DNA of 33,619 nt from contig MICN01000059.1 of NCBI GenBank assembly GCA_001829875.1, forward strand, positions 4,436-38,054, given 5' to 3'. Positions 25,733-33,499 of the stretch are shown here, piece after piece (within the stretch, counting starts at the first letter, position 1; every line of letters begins with the position of its first letter). The notes under the pieces were generated by a model. It was not told the origin of the DNA. It made no database searches and saw only the letters and a list, made by a program, of their open reading frames with translations. The DNA is from Syntrophus sp. GWC2_56_31. GTDB lineage: Bacteria > Desulfobacterota > Syntrophia > Syntrophales > UBA5619. Position numbers and translations under genes: made by a program.

Positions 25733-26623
25733 ATGTTCACTATAGGACTCATCGGTACAGGAATCATGGGGTTGGCCATAGTCAGCCATCTAACTAAAAG
25801 CGGCTATCAGGTTTATGTCCATGACAACAAACCCGAACAAATGAAACGAGCCAGGGAGGCAGGAGCGCTGCCCGTCCAATCAGTCATCGAACTGGCGGCT
25901 AAATGCAATCCGGTATTTTTGTGCCTGCCTTCCTCCGCGGTAACTGAGGAGGTATGTGTAGGCGGCACCGGCCTGTTCAGTCATATGGCTAAGGGCAACA
26001 CCCTGATCGACCTGGGGACGGGCAATCCCACCGTGACAATATCCTTGGCCACTGCTGCGTCGGAGCAAGGGATAAACCTGCTCGATGCCCCCATCAGCGG
26101 CGGTTTCAAGAATGCTGAAGAAGGTAAACTCTCAATAATGGTCGGCGGTAATTATCAGGAATATCTCAAATATGAAGGACTCTTAAAGTCTATCGGCACA
26201 AGCGTAACCTATCTTGGTACGGCCGGGATGGGTCATACCGCGAAAATTGTCAATAATATTGTTTCGGGAGCAAATCTAATCGCCTTATGTGAAGGCCTGG
26301 TGTTGGGAACAAAAAGCGGGCTGAACATTGAAACGCTTCTCGATTCTATTAATGCAGGAGAGGCTCGCAGCTATATGTCACGGGTAAAAAAAATGGCCAT
26401 AATCACGAAGAACTTTACCCCCGGCGCCAAAGTGTCCATCCACGTCAAATGCGAGGATATTGCACTTGATCTTGGCCGGTCCTTGGGAGTTTTCTTGCCC
26501 ATTTGTTCCCTTACCAGAACCATCTATCACACAATGCTACACAAAGGAATGGGAGACCTGGATACGGCATCCGTTTACCGGTTTCTTGAGGAATATGCAA
26601 GTGCGAGGCGGTTAGGGGAATGA
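25733..26623 (+). CDS. 3-hydroxyisobutyrate dehydrogenase family protein, canonical active site (HIBADH-like 2)
   Basis: A 296-aa beta-hydroxyacid dehydrogenase with the full family signature: IGLIGTGIMGLAIVSHL (residues 4-20), LLDAPISGGFKNAEEGKLSIMVGG with S122, and GHTAKIVNNI with K171 and N175. It should oxidise a 3-hydroxyacid to an aldehyde or keto acid, or the reverse, with NAD(P). D31 at the end of the second strand favours NAD. In nicotinate fermentation this family supplies 2-(hydroxymethyl)glutarate dehydrogenase, which is relevant given the mutase and lyase nearby. ATG 25733 is chosen over the adjacent GTG 25730. It is the last gene of the main island run; a 265-base gap and a promoter follow. 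Confidence 0.88.
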   Translation: MFTIGLIGTGIMGLAIVSHLTKSGYQVYVHDNKPEQMKRAREAGALPVQSVIELAAKCNPVFLCLPSSAVTEEVCVGGTGLFSHMAKGNTLIDLGTGNPTVTISLATAASEQGINLLDAPISGGFKNAEEGKLSIMVGGNYQEYLKYEGLLKSIGTSVTYLGTAGMGHTAKIVNNIVSGANLIALCEGLVLGTKSGLNIETLLDSINAGEARSYMSRVKKMAIITKNFTPGAKVSIHVKCEDIALDLGRSLGVFLPICSLTRTIYHTMLHKGMGDLDTASVYRFLEEYASARRLGE

Positions 26624-26734
26624 CCAATGTCCGGGAAGATTAAGGACCACCGAGGTAGCGGTAATCACTACTTCTTGTTAGAGAACGTACCGATAAGCTC
26701 ACTTAACCATTTAAGAAAGTCGCGAAAATATTCC

Positions 26735-26763
26735 TTGACAAGCCCCTCCCCTCTCCCTATACT
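26735..26763 (+). promoter_or_regulatory. Strong sigma-70 promoter for the dehydrogenase-transporter unit
   Basis: TTGACA (26735-26740), a 17-base spacer, then TATACT (26758-26763): a perfect -35, a five-of-six -10 and ideal spacing. The expected start is near 26770, leaving a leader of about 120 bases before the Ldh2-type gene. The rest of the gap 26624-26888 shows no gene. Confidence 0.8.
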
Positions 26764-26888
26764 TTAATAGATGTCCTACCGAAAACCTTATCAAAGAACC
26801 CAGTGGCTTTATTCCATGGTGAGGAACATTTGCACTGTGGTGTTATCAAGACAGAACATAGACCCCGATGGGAGATGAATGAAGGATT

Positions 26889-27962
26889 ATGGATAATGAT
26901 CGCATCGGTGGAGTACGGAATGTTCCTTACGAGGAGCTCTTGGAGCTCGGAATTCGCGCCTTCCAAGCCGTAGGGGTCCCCGCTGAAGATGCGCGTACCG
27001 CCGTGGAAATCCTGCTCTGGGCGGATCTTCGCGGGGTCAGCAGCCATGGAATCCTGAGAGTGCTCACGTATGTGCCCCGGATCCGGAAGGGGCTGATAAA
27101 TCCCCGCCCGCGGATCGAGGTGCAATCCCCGGCCGCAGCCTTGCGGATCGTGCACGGGAACGATGGGCTGGGACCGGTTGTGGGTGCTCGGGGGATGCGG
27201 GAAGCGATTGATTTGGCCCACACCCTGGGAACTAGTTTCGTCGGCTGCTGCGACAGCAATCATTTTAGCGCGGCTTCCCCCTACGTTCTGATGGCCTGCC
27301 AGGAGAGGTTGATCGGGATCGCCGGAACCAACGCCTTTCCGACGATGCCCCCGTGGGGGGGGATGGGAAATATCGTCGGCAACAATCCGCTGGCCATCGG
27401 GGTTCCCTGTGAGGGGGAGGATCCCTTTGTGCTGGATATGGCCATGTCGGTTTCTTCTCGAGGTCGCATCCGTCATATGGCCGAAAAGAAGGAAAAAATG
27501 CCGGATGGATGGGCCTTGGACAGTCAAGGCAGGCCGACGAACGACCCGATGGAGGGTCTCAAGGGGGTTGTCCTTCCCACGGGGCAGCACAAAGGATATG
27601 GTCTGGCGGTCGCACTGGATATCCTCAGCGGCGTCCTTACAGGATCCGGATTTGCCACGGGGGTGAAATCTCTCGTTCAGCAATGGGAGGAGCCGCAGCA
27701 CGTCGGCCATTTCTTTATTGCCATTGATCCAGTTCGGTTTATGCCTTGGGAGGAATTTTCGGAAAGGCTGAAGGCCCTTTTTTCGATCCTGCGGGGGGCC
27801 AGGCGCATCGACCCGGAAACGGCCATCATCCTTCCGGGGGAGTACGAGGCGGACCTGGAGAGAAAAAGACGGGCGCAGGGAATTCCTCTGGAAGTGAAGA
27901 CCCTGGAAATCCTCCAGGGTCTGACGTGCGGGCGATACGAATACGATATTCCCAAAGTTTGA
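26889..27962 (+). CDS. Ldh2/malate dehydrogenase-type NAD(P)-dependent 2-hydroxyacid oxidoreductase
   Basis: A 357-aa member of the LDH2/MDH2 family, unrelated in fold to classical lactate and malate dehydrogenases. Motifs are GVSSHGILR (about residues 50-58), DSNHFSAASPY (about 122-132), GNNPLAIGVP (about 162-171), LDMAMSVSSRGRI and LPTGQHKGYGLA. Family members oxidise malate, sulfolactate, ureidoglycolate, 2,3-diketogulonate and similar 2-hydroxyacids. The gene is first in a unit with its own promoter and precedes the TctBAC transporter, so it may carry out the first oxidation of the imported acid. ATG 26889 is used. The length is normal and the frame intact. Specific substrate is not shown. 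Confidence 0.88.
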   Translation: MDNDRIGGVRNVPYEELLELGIRAFQAVGVPAEDARTAVEILLWADLRGVSSHGILRVLTYVPRIRKGLINPRPRIEVQSPAAALRIVHGNDGLGPVVGARGMREAIDLAHTLGTSFVGCCDSNHFSAASPYVLMACQERLIGIAGTNAFPTMPPWGGMGNIVGNNPLAIGVPCEGEDPFVLDMAMSVSSRGRIRHMAEKKEKMPDGWALDSQGRPTNDPMEGLKGVVLPTGQHKGYGLAVALDILSGVLTGSGFATGVKSLVQQWEEPQHVGHFFIAIDPVRFMPWEEFSERLKALFSILRGARRIDPETAIILPGEYEADLERKRRAQGIPLEVKTLEILQGLTCGRYEYDIPKV

Positions 27963-28138
27963 TGACTCGTTATAATAATCCGCGGCGTCATGCGCTGCAC
28001 GGCATTCTCAGCGCTGCACCACTGCGGAGTACGGCAAAGGACATAAATTCCTCAGGACTGAGATCCCGTGCCAGGCAGCAGAGGTGAGGGACGATTGGTC
28101 GTGGCTAAGGTGAGAGCGCCGTTTGCGGGGAGGGGGTT

Positions 28139-28612
28139 ATGCAGAGGGTTCAACGGGCAGCCGCGGTTTGTTTCATCGCACTTTCTGGTTACGTCTGTAT
28201 AGCGGCCATTGGGATGGAATATTATACCAAATTGGGGCCGGGTCCCGGCTTTTTCCCTTTCTGGTTGGGATCGATCATGGGGGGACTTTCGATTGTATGG
28301 CTCATACAGCTTTTCAGGCAATCGGAAAAATCTAACGAAGGCAGATTTCTTCCTGAAAAAAAGGGTGTTATCCAAATCGTTTTAATCCTCGCGGCCCTCG
28401 CGGCGACTGCCGTTATGAGCGTCATCGGGTTTCAACTGACGATGTTTCTGTTTATGGTCTTTTTGCTGAGAGTTCTGGGGAGGAGCTCCGTCTGGACGAC
28501 TTTGAGCATTGCCCTTGTCTGCAGTGTCGGTGTATTCCACCTGTTCGGAAGATATCTGGATGTGCAGTTGCCGGCGTCGTCCCTGTCGATGCTTGCCGCG
28601 CTAGGCTTATAG
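28139..28612 (+). CDS. tctB: Tripartite tricarboxylate transporter, small membrane subunit TctB
   Basis: A 157-aa membrane protein with four predicted helices. The pattern GPGPGFFPFWLG (about residues 33-44) is the TctB signature loop. TctB is the small, poorly conserved subunit of the TTT family of secondary, binding-protein-dependent carboxylate importers. ATG 28139 follows a GGGGAGGGGG ribosome site. It lies immediately upstream of TctA with an eleven-base gap, the usual order. The 176-base gap before it holds no recognisable gene or strong signal. Confidence 0.85.
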   Translation: MQRVQRAAAVCFIALSGYVCIAAIGMEYYTKLGPGPGFFPFWLGSIMGGLSIVWLIQLFRQSEKSNEGRFLPEKKGVIQIVLILAALAATAVMSVIGFQLTMFLFMVFLLRVLGRSSVWTTLSIALVCSVGVFHLFGRYLDVQLPASSLSMLAALGL

Positions 28613-28623
28613 GAGGGAAAACG

Positions 28624-30135
28624 ATGGATGCCTTTTCGAACCTGATGATGGGATTCTCAGTTGCCCTGCTCCCCCAGCATTTGATGTTGGCTTTTGTGGG
28701 ATCTCTGCTGGGTACACTTATCGGCGTACTTCCGGGAATCGGCCCGGCGGCAGGCACGGCGATGCTCATTCCCCTGACCTTCAGCATGGGACCCACGGGG
28801 GCCATCATCCTATTGACGGCGCTTTTCTACGGAACGCAATACGGGGGAACCATCACCAGCGTCCTCCTCAATGTCCCTGGTGAAGCCGCTTCTGCAATCA
28901 CCTGTCTGGATGGGTACGCAATGGCCAAGCAGGGGCGGGCCGGGGTCGCTCTCAGCATGGCAGCCATCGGCTCGTTCATCGGGGGAACGTTTGCCGCTCT
29001 GTGCCTGGTTTTGGCGGCCGGGCCGCTCACCCGACTGGCGCTGCAGTTCGGACCGGTGGAATTTTTCACCCTGGTCCTGTTGGGAATCTCCTTGCTGATG
29101 GGCCTGGCGGGCAAATCCATGATCAAGGCCCTGATGATGGGGGTCTTCGGACTCCTGCTCGCAATGATCGGCATGGATCCCGTCCGGGGACTGCCGCGTT
29201 TCACCTTCGGTACCATGGAGCTAATGGATGGCATCAGTTTTGTCCCCGTAATCATGGGGTTGTTCGGGGTTGGTGAGATTCTGTTGAATGCCGAGAAACC
29301 CTTTGCGCAGATGGTTCTCGCAAAGATGAGCACGCTTATCCCCAACCGCCAGGAGATGCGTGATTCTCTTGGACCCGTCGTGCGCGGCAGTCTTATCGGG
29401 ACCCTACTGGGCCTCGTGCCGGGAATGACGAACTCTGCATCATCGTTCCTGTCGTACATCGCCGAAAAGAAATCTTCCAATTACCCGGAGCGATTTGGAA
29501 CCGGCATGCTCGCAGGTGTTGTGGGACCGGAAACCGCCAACAATGCCCACGCCAACGGGGCGCTCATTCCGCTTTTCACGTTGGGTATTCCCGCCTCGCC
29601 CACGGTAGCGATAATCATGGGAGCTTTTATGATGCACGGGCTGATCCCGGGCCCTCTGCTCTTCAAGGATCATCCCGGCATAGCTTGGGGGGTGATTGCC
29701 AGCTTCTACATCGGGAACGTGATGCTTGTCATCCTCAATCTGCCTCTGATCGGCATATGGGTCAAGCTCTTGAAAATCCCTTACGGCATACTTTCCGCGA
29801 TCATTTTGTCTTTCACCGTTTTGGGTGCATACAGCATCAACAACAGCGTCTTTGACGTGCTGGTCATGACCCTTTTCGGTGTGATAGGATACCTTCTGCG
29901 AAAGATGGATTTTCCGTTGGCGCCCGCGGTATTGACCCTCATCTTGGGGCCAATGATGGAAAGTTCGCTCCGGACATCCCTGGAAATGTCTCAGGGGTCT
30001 TTCGGCATCTTTCTGGAGAGCCCCGTTGCCGTCGTCTTCCTGGTGCTGACAGCGGTAATCCTCATCGCTCCGTCGTTTTCATTCTTCAGGAAGAAGAAAC
30101 AGTCCTTGGCGGCGGGGGAGGAGGATTTGCTCTGA
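28624..30135 (+). CDS. tctA: Tripartite tricarboxylate transporter, large membrane subunit TctA
   Basis: A 503-aa integral membrane protein with about 11-12 helices. The conserved GTLIGVLPGIGPAAGTAMLIPLT (about residues 28-50) and YGGTITSVLLNVPGEAASA (about 76-94) are the highly conserved TctA motifs. A second internal repeat contains SLIGTLLGLVPGMTNSASSFLSY and GVVGPETANNAHANGALIPLFTLGIP. TctA forms the ion-driven translocation pore; it accepts substrate from the periplasmic TctC. It is a strong marker that the cluster imports an organic di- or tricarboxylic acid. It sits between TctB and TctC. Confidence 0.95.
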   Translation: MDAFSNLMMGFSVALLPQHLMLAFVGSLLGTLIGVLPGIGPAAGTAMLIPLTFSMGPTGAIILLTALFYGTQYGGTITSVLLNVPGEAASAITCLDGYAMAKQGRAGVALSMAAIGSFIGGTFAALCLVLAAGPLTRLALQFGPVEFFTLVLLGISLLMGLAGKSMIKALMMGVFGLLLAMIGMDPVRGLPRFTFGTMELMDGISFVPVIMGLFGVGEILLNAEKPFAQMVLAKMSTLIPNRQEMRDSLGPVVRGSLIGTLLGLVPGMTNSASSFLSYIAEKKSSNYPERFGTGMLAGVVGPETANNAHANGALIPLFTLGIPASPTVAIIMGAFMMHGLIPGPLLFKDHPGIAWGVIASFYIGNVMLVILNLPLIGIWVKLLKIPYGILSAIILSFTVLGAYSINNSVFDVLVMTLFGVIGYLLRKMDFPLAPAVLTLILGPMMESSLRTSLEMSQGSFGIFLESPVAVVFLVLTAVILIAPSFSFFRKKKQSLAAGEEDLL

Positions 30136-30265
30136 TCGGAGGGAATAGTGATGCACGACGGCAGATGGGGTCACAGAGTCCCGATTTCTGTCTGCAAAAT
30201 GTAGTCCGGCAAGTGTCATGGGGCGTGTTTAAAGTTTACTCGAATTTTGAAAAGGAGGAAAAGTC

Positions 30266-31246
30266 ATGGCTCAGTACAGATTTCACTCAAGAATAGTAGG
30301 TTTTTTCTGCGTTTTCGCGGTCTTTGTTCTCTTTTTACCAGCCTGGGCGGCGGAGTTTCCCCAGAAGGATAAAACTATTCAGCTTATGGTACACTGGTCG
30401 GCCGGTGGGAGCTCTGATACTGGCGCCCGTCTCATAGCAAGTGGCCTGGAGAAGGAGCTTGGGACTTCTGTCGTGGTGGTCAACAGGCCGGGGGCGGGCG
30501 GTCAGATCGGCTATACCGCACTTTCTCAAGCCAAACCCGACGGCTATACTATTGGGAGCACCAATTTCCCCTCCGCCATCAGCTCATACTTGGACCCCAA
30601 CCGTAAGGCCACCTATAATCGTCAGAGCTTCGAGTTGCTGGCATTGCATGTGCTGGATCCGGGTATCATTGCCGTCAAGGCCGACAGTCCGTACAAGACC
30701 CTGCAAGACGTGATCGCTGCCGCCAAGGCGGCGCCGAAGAAACTTAGGGTCAATACCACAGGTATCCAGACCGATGAGCACTTTGCCACTCTCTGGCTGG
30801 AGCAACTAACGGGAGCGCAGCTTGCGAGGGTCCATTTGAAGGGGTCCGCGCCTTCGGTTACGGCCGTCTTGGGAGGGAAGATCGAGGTATACTGCGGCAA
30901 TGTGGGGGATCCACAGGTCAGGGGCGGTGAATTTCGGGTCCTTGGAATCATGGACTCTGAACGAAATCCATTTCTCCCAGGGGTCAAAACCTTTGAAGAA
31001 CAGGGGTATAAAATATACTTCGGTTCGTCGCGGGGTTTCGCAGCCCCCGCAGGAACCCCCAAAGAGGTCGTAAACATCCTGAGCAAGGCAATAGGGAATG
31101 TCACCAAGACCGAAGATCACAAGCAAAAGATGCTGAATATGGGACTGACCCTCCGGTACTTAGACCCAGCGGGATACAAGAAATACTGGGATGAGTTCGA
31201 AGCGAAGATGAGGGACTTGATGCCGCTCATTCAGAAGGAATCCTAA
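30266..31246 (+). CDS. tctC: Periplasmic solute-binding protein TctC (BugT family)
   Basis: A 326-aa secreted receptor. The N-terminal signal peptide has a basic start (QYRFHSR), a hydrophobic core (IVGFFCVFAVFVLFLP) and a likely cleavage at AWAA near residue 29. The mature part has the Bug fold marks GGSSDTGARL, NRPGAGGQIGYTAL, and AAPAGTPKEVVNILSKA near the C terminus. It should bind the carboxylate and deliver it to TctAB. No tctDE two-component system is nearby. It lies 130 bases after tctA, with AAAAGGAGGAAAAG before its ATG. Confidence 0.93.
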   Translation: MAQYRFHSRIVGFFCVFAVFVLFLPAWAAEFPQKDKTIQLMVHWSAGGSSDTGARLIASGLEKELGTSVVVVNRPGAGGQIGYTALSQAKPDGYTIGSTNFPSAISSYLDPNRKATYNRQSFELLALHVLDPGIIAVKADSPYKTLQDVIAAAKAAPKKLRVNTTGIQTDEHFATLWLEQLTGAQLARVHLKGSAPSVTAVLGGKIEVYCGNVGDPQVRGGEFRVLGIMDSERNPFLPGVKTFEEQGYKIYFGSSRGFAAPAGTPKEVVNILSKAIGNVTKTEDHKQKMLNMGLTLRYLDPAGYKKYWDEFEAKMRDLMPLIQKES

Positions 31247-31305
31247 ATCAGTGACATGGAGTATGGGTACGCGTCCTGACGGATCGAAAAGGGGGGGGGG
31301 AACAA

Positions 31306-31335
31306 GCGGGGGGGCCTGCCGCTCGATCCCCCCGC
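31306..31335. other. GC-only hairpin after tctC
   Basis: GCGGGGGG (31306-31313) pairs perfectly with CCCCCCGC (31328-31335) around a 14-base loop. It is preceded by a run of ten G at 31291-31300. There is no T-tract, so it is a weak terminator candidate or an mRNA-end/attenuation structure between tctC and the aldolase gene. Confidence 0.4.
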
Positions 31336-31398
31336 CCCGAAAAGACGGAGTGGGGCGGTGTATAACGGAGTACGGGGCGCGAAAGGATCGGAGGTTCG

Positions 31399-32178
31399 AT
31401 GAAAAGAGTGAACAGACTGCGGCAGGTGCTGGCTGAAGGGAGGGTCGCCGTCGGAACCTGCGTGGATTCTTACAGCCCGGCGGTCATCGAGACGGTCGGC
31501 TATAGCGGTCTGGACTGGGTCCGTGTGGACAACGAGTATTCCTGGCGTCGGGACGAGTCGATGGAGAACATGATGCGGGCCGCCGCTCTGGTCGGCATCA
31601 CCGCCATGGTTCGGGTAGAGAAGGACGACCCTTACCTCATCTCGAAGGCCCTTCAGTCGGGGGCGCAGGCGATCGTTGTCTCCGACATCGTCAGCTATGA
31701 GGAGGCGATGGCCGTCGTCAGAGCGGCGAAGTATCCCCCAAAAGGCCACCGGGGCTATAGCGGATACTGCTTTGCCGCCGGTTGGGGGGCCGACGGCGGC
31801 AGGGAGTGGGTCGAATGGAGCGATCGCGAGGTCATGGTTGGGGTCATGATCGAAAACGAAGAGGTCGTGAGCGAAGTGGACAAGGTCATGGCCATCGAGG
31901 GGCTGGATTACTGCCTCTTCGGGCCGGCAGACTACAGCATGTCGCTCGGCCTTCGCAGCAGTCAAAAAGACCATCCCAAGGTTCAGAACGCCATCAAGCG
32001 GACCGCCGATGCGGCAGCCAGGCACAACAAGGCCGTCGCCATCGGTATCGGCGAGCCATGGCAGGGGGAGGCAAAGAAATACATCGACATGGGCATCAGG
32101 ATCATCGAGGTCGGCCATGAACTGGGCGTCCTGAGATCAGCCTTCAAGAAGGCAGGAGAGACGATCAGGGCCCTCTGA
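31399..32178 (+). CDS. HpcH/HpaI aldolase-family protein with His-to-Tyr change
   Basis: A 259-aa TIM-barrel class II aldolase-like protein. Family members cleave 4-hydroxy-2-oxoacids (to pyruvate plus aldehyde) or related compounds. The scaffold is complete: the conserved Arg in MVRVEKDD (R72), the metal-binding Glu in MIENEEVV (about residue 153) and Asp in LFGPADYS (about 179). At the site of the catalytic His in HpaI (DxEH) it has DNEY (Y47). So a classical aldol mechanism is doubtful. ATG 31399 follows GGAGG (31390-31394). It is the last gene of the transporter unit. It could act on a breakdown product of the imported acid, but this is inference. Confidence 0.8.
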   Translation: MKRVNRLRQVLAEGRVAVGTCVDSYSPAVIETVGYSGLDWVRVDNEYSWRRDESMENMMRAAALVGITAMVRVEKDDPYLISKALQSGAQAIVVSDIVSYEEAMAVVRAAKYPPKGHRGYSGYCFAAGWGADGGREWVEWSDREVMVGVMIENEEVVSEVDKVMAIEGLDYCLFGPADYSMSLGLRSSQKDHPKVQNAIKRTADAAARHNKAVAIGIGEPWQGEAKKYIDMGIRIIEVGHELGVLRSAFKKAGETIRAL

Positions 32179-32191
32179 TCGCATTCGAGAG

Positions 32192-32223
32192 ACGCCTGCC
32201 TGACTCAATCGCCTTTCAGGCGT
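32192..32223 (+). terminator. Hairpin after the aldolase-family gene
   Basis: ACGCCTG (32192-32198) and CAGGCGT (32217-32223) form a perfect 7-bp stem fourteen bases after the stop. No U-tract follows directly, so termination may be weak or Rho-assisted. Confidence 0.4.
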
Positions 32224-32300
32224 TGAATTCATCCTAGTAAAAAAACGGTGGCGGTATTGCTGGAGAGGGAAGGCATGCAATCCCGAATCCTGAATACGTA

Positions 32301-32329
32301 TTGACACCTGCCCACCTCCGTGTTAGGAA
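32301..32329 (+). promoter_or_regulatory. Candidate glyQ promoter
   Basis: TTGACA (32301-32306) with a 17-base spacer precedes a weak -10 (TAGGAA, 32324-32329). It is about 80 bases upstream of glyQ. A TACGAG arm shared with the 851-940 repeat lies between (32340-32351). I found no T-box consensus in this leader. Confidence 0.4.
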
Positions 32330-32407
32330 ATCCAATATAGACGAACTCGTAACGAGTAGAAAAGCCTTGAATTGAGGGCATCTGCAATTGGTTACACGGG
32401 AGGAACT

Positions 32408-33307
32408 GTGACTTTTCAGGAGTTGATCTTCGCCCTCGGAAGGTATTGGGCTGATCAGGGATGCGTCATCCAGCAACCCTATGACATCGAGGTGGGGGCC
32501 GGCACCTTCAACCCGGCCACTTTTTTGAGGGCCCTGGGACCCGAGCCATGGAAAGTGGCCTATGTCGAGCCTTCCCGGAGACCCACGGATGGCCGCTATG
32601 GTGAAAACCCGAATCGACTTCAGCATTACTATCAGTATCAGGTGCTCATGAAACCCTCGCCGCTCAACATCCAGGAGCTCTACCTCGATTCCCTCAAGAG
32701 CTTCGGGATCGATCCGCTCGACCACGACATACGTTTCGTGGAGGACGACTGGGAATCCCCCACGGTCGGCGCCTGGGGACTCGGCTGGGAGGTCTGGCTC
32801 GACGGGATGGAGATCTCGCAGTTCACCTACTTCCAGCAGGTCGGCGGTTTCGACTGCCGCCCCGTCAGTGCCGAGTTGACCTACGGAACCGAACGGATCG
32901 CGATGTACCTCCAGGGGATCGACAACGTCTACGACCTCGAGTGGACCAAGGGGATGACTTACGGAGACGTCCATCACCAGAGCGAGGTCGAGTGGTCGGT
33001 GTACAACTTTGAGACCGCCGACATCGGTGAGCTTCGCAAGCGCTTCGACATATACGAAGCGGAGGGGATGAGGACAGCGGAAAAAGGGCTGGTTCTCCCC
33101 GCCTACGACCACTGTCTGAAGTGTTCCCACACCTTCAACCTGCTGAACGCCCGGGGGGCAATCAGCGTGGCCGAGCGGACCAGCTATATCGGCCGTGTCA
33201 GGAAACTGGCCCGCCTGAGCGCCGAGAGCTACCTGCGGCAGCGGGAAGCCCTGGGCTACCCGCTGATAGGCCCTCTTGAGCCCATGCCACCGAACAAGGA
33301 GTGCTAA
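32408..33307 (+). CDS. glyQ: Glycyl-tRNA synthetase alpha subunit
   Basis: A 299-aa class II aminoacyl-tRNA synthetase subunit of the bacterial alpha2beta2 type; it carries the catalytic core for charging tRNA-Gly. Signature stretches are [25 protein letters not shown] (N terminus), [49 protein letters not shown] and [22 protein letters not shown]. The start is GTG 32408, preceded by GGGAGG; an in-frame ATG 12 codons earlier lacks a ribosome site and conservation. glyS follows, but separated by an unusual 192-base gap that contains a palindromic repeat. Confidence 0.96.
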   Translation: MTFQELIFALGRYWADQGCVIQQPYDIEVGAGTFNPATFLRALGPEPWKVAYVEPSRRPTDGRYGENPNRLQHYYQYQVLMKPSPLNIQELYLDSLKSFGIDPLDHDIRFVEDDWESPTVGAWGLGWEVWLDGMEISQFTYFQQVGGFDCRPVSAELTYGTERIAMYLQGIDNVYDLEWTKGMTYGDVHHQSEVEWSVYNFETADIGELRKRFDIYEAEGMRTAEKGLVLPAYDHCLKCSHTFNLLNARGAISVAERTSYIGRVRKLARLSAESYLRQREALGYPLIGPLEPMPPNKEC

Positions 33308-33431
33308 GTGCATCATTTCATAAGGTGTCATATCGACCGAAGGGAGATATCTTGTAACGTTTATTCATCATAAAGATTTCTCACTGCGTTCGAAATGACA
33401 ATAACGTGCATATGTTTATGAAATGATGCAC
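33308..33431. repeat. Palindromic mobile-like element between glyQ and glyS
   Basis: A 124-bp element starts directly after the glyQ stop. Its 16-bp terminal arms (33308-33323 and 33416-33431) are perfect inverted repeats (GTGCATCATTTCATAA and its complement). Inside lies a second, imperfect inverted pair: GACCGAAGGGAGATATCTT on the left and AAGATTTCTCACTGCGTTC on the right. The inner motif resembles a widespread bacterial intergenic repeat family. There is no open reading frame, so it is a non-autonomous MITE or a REP-like element. Confidence 0.75.
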
Positions 33432-33499
33432 TACGTTTAATATTTAAAATAATCGTGCAATATCAGTAGATAAGCATCGTTATATAAAGGAGTACATGA

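Noticed and set aside
32179-32407. T-box leader for glyQ
   Set aside because: No T-box consensus (AGGGUGGNACCGCG) and no antiterminator/terminator pair is visible.
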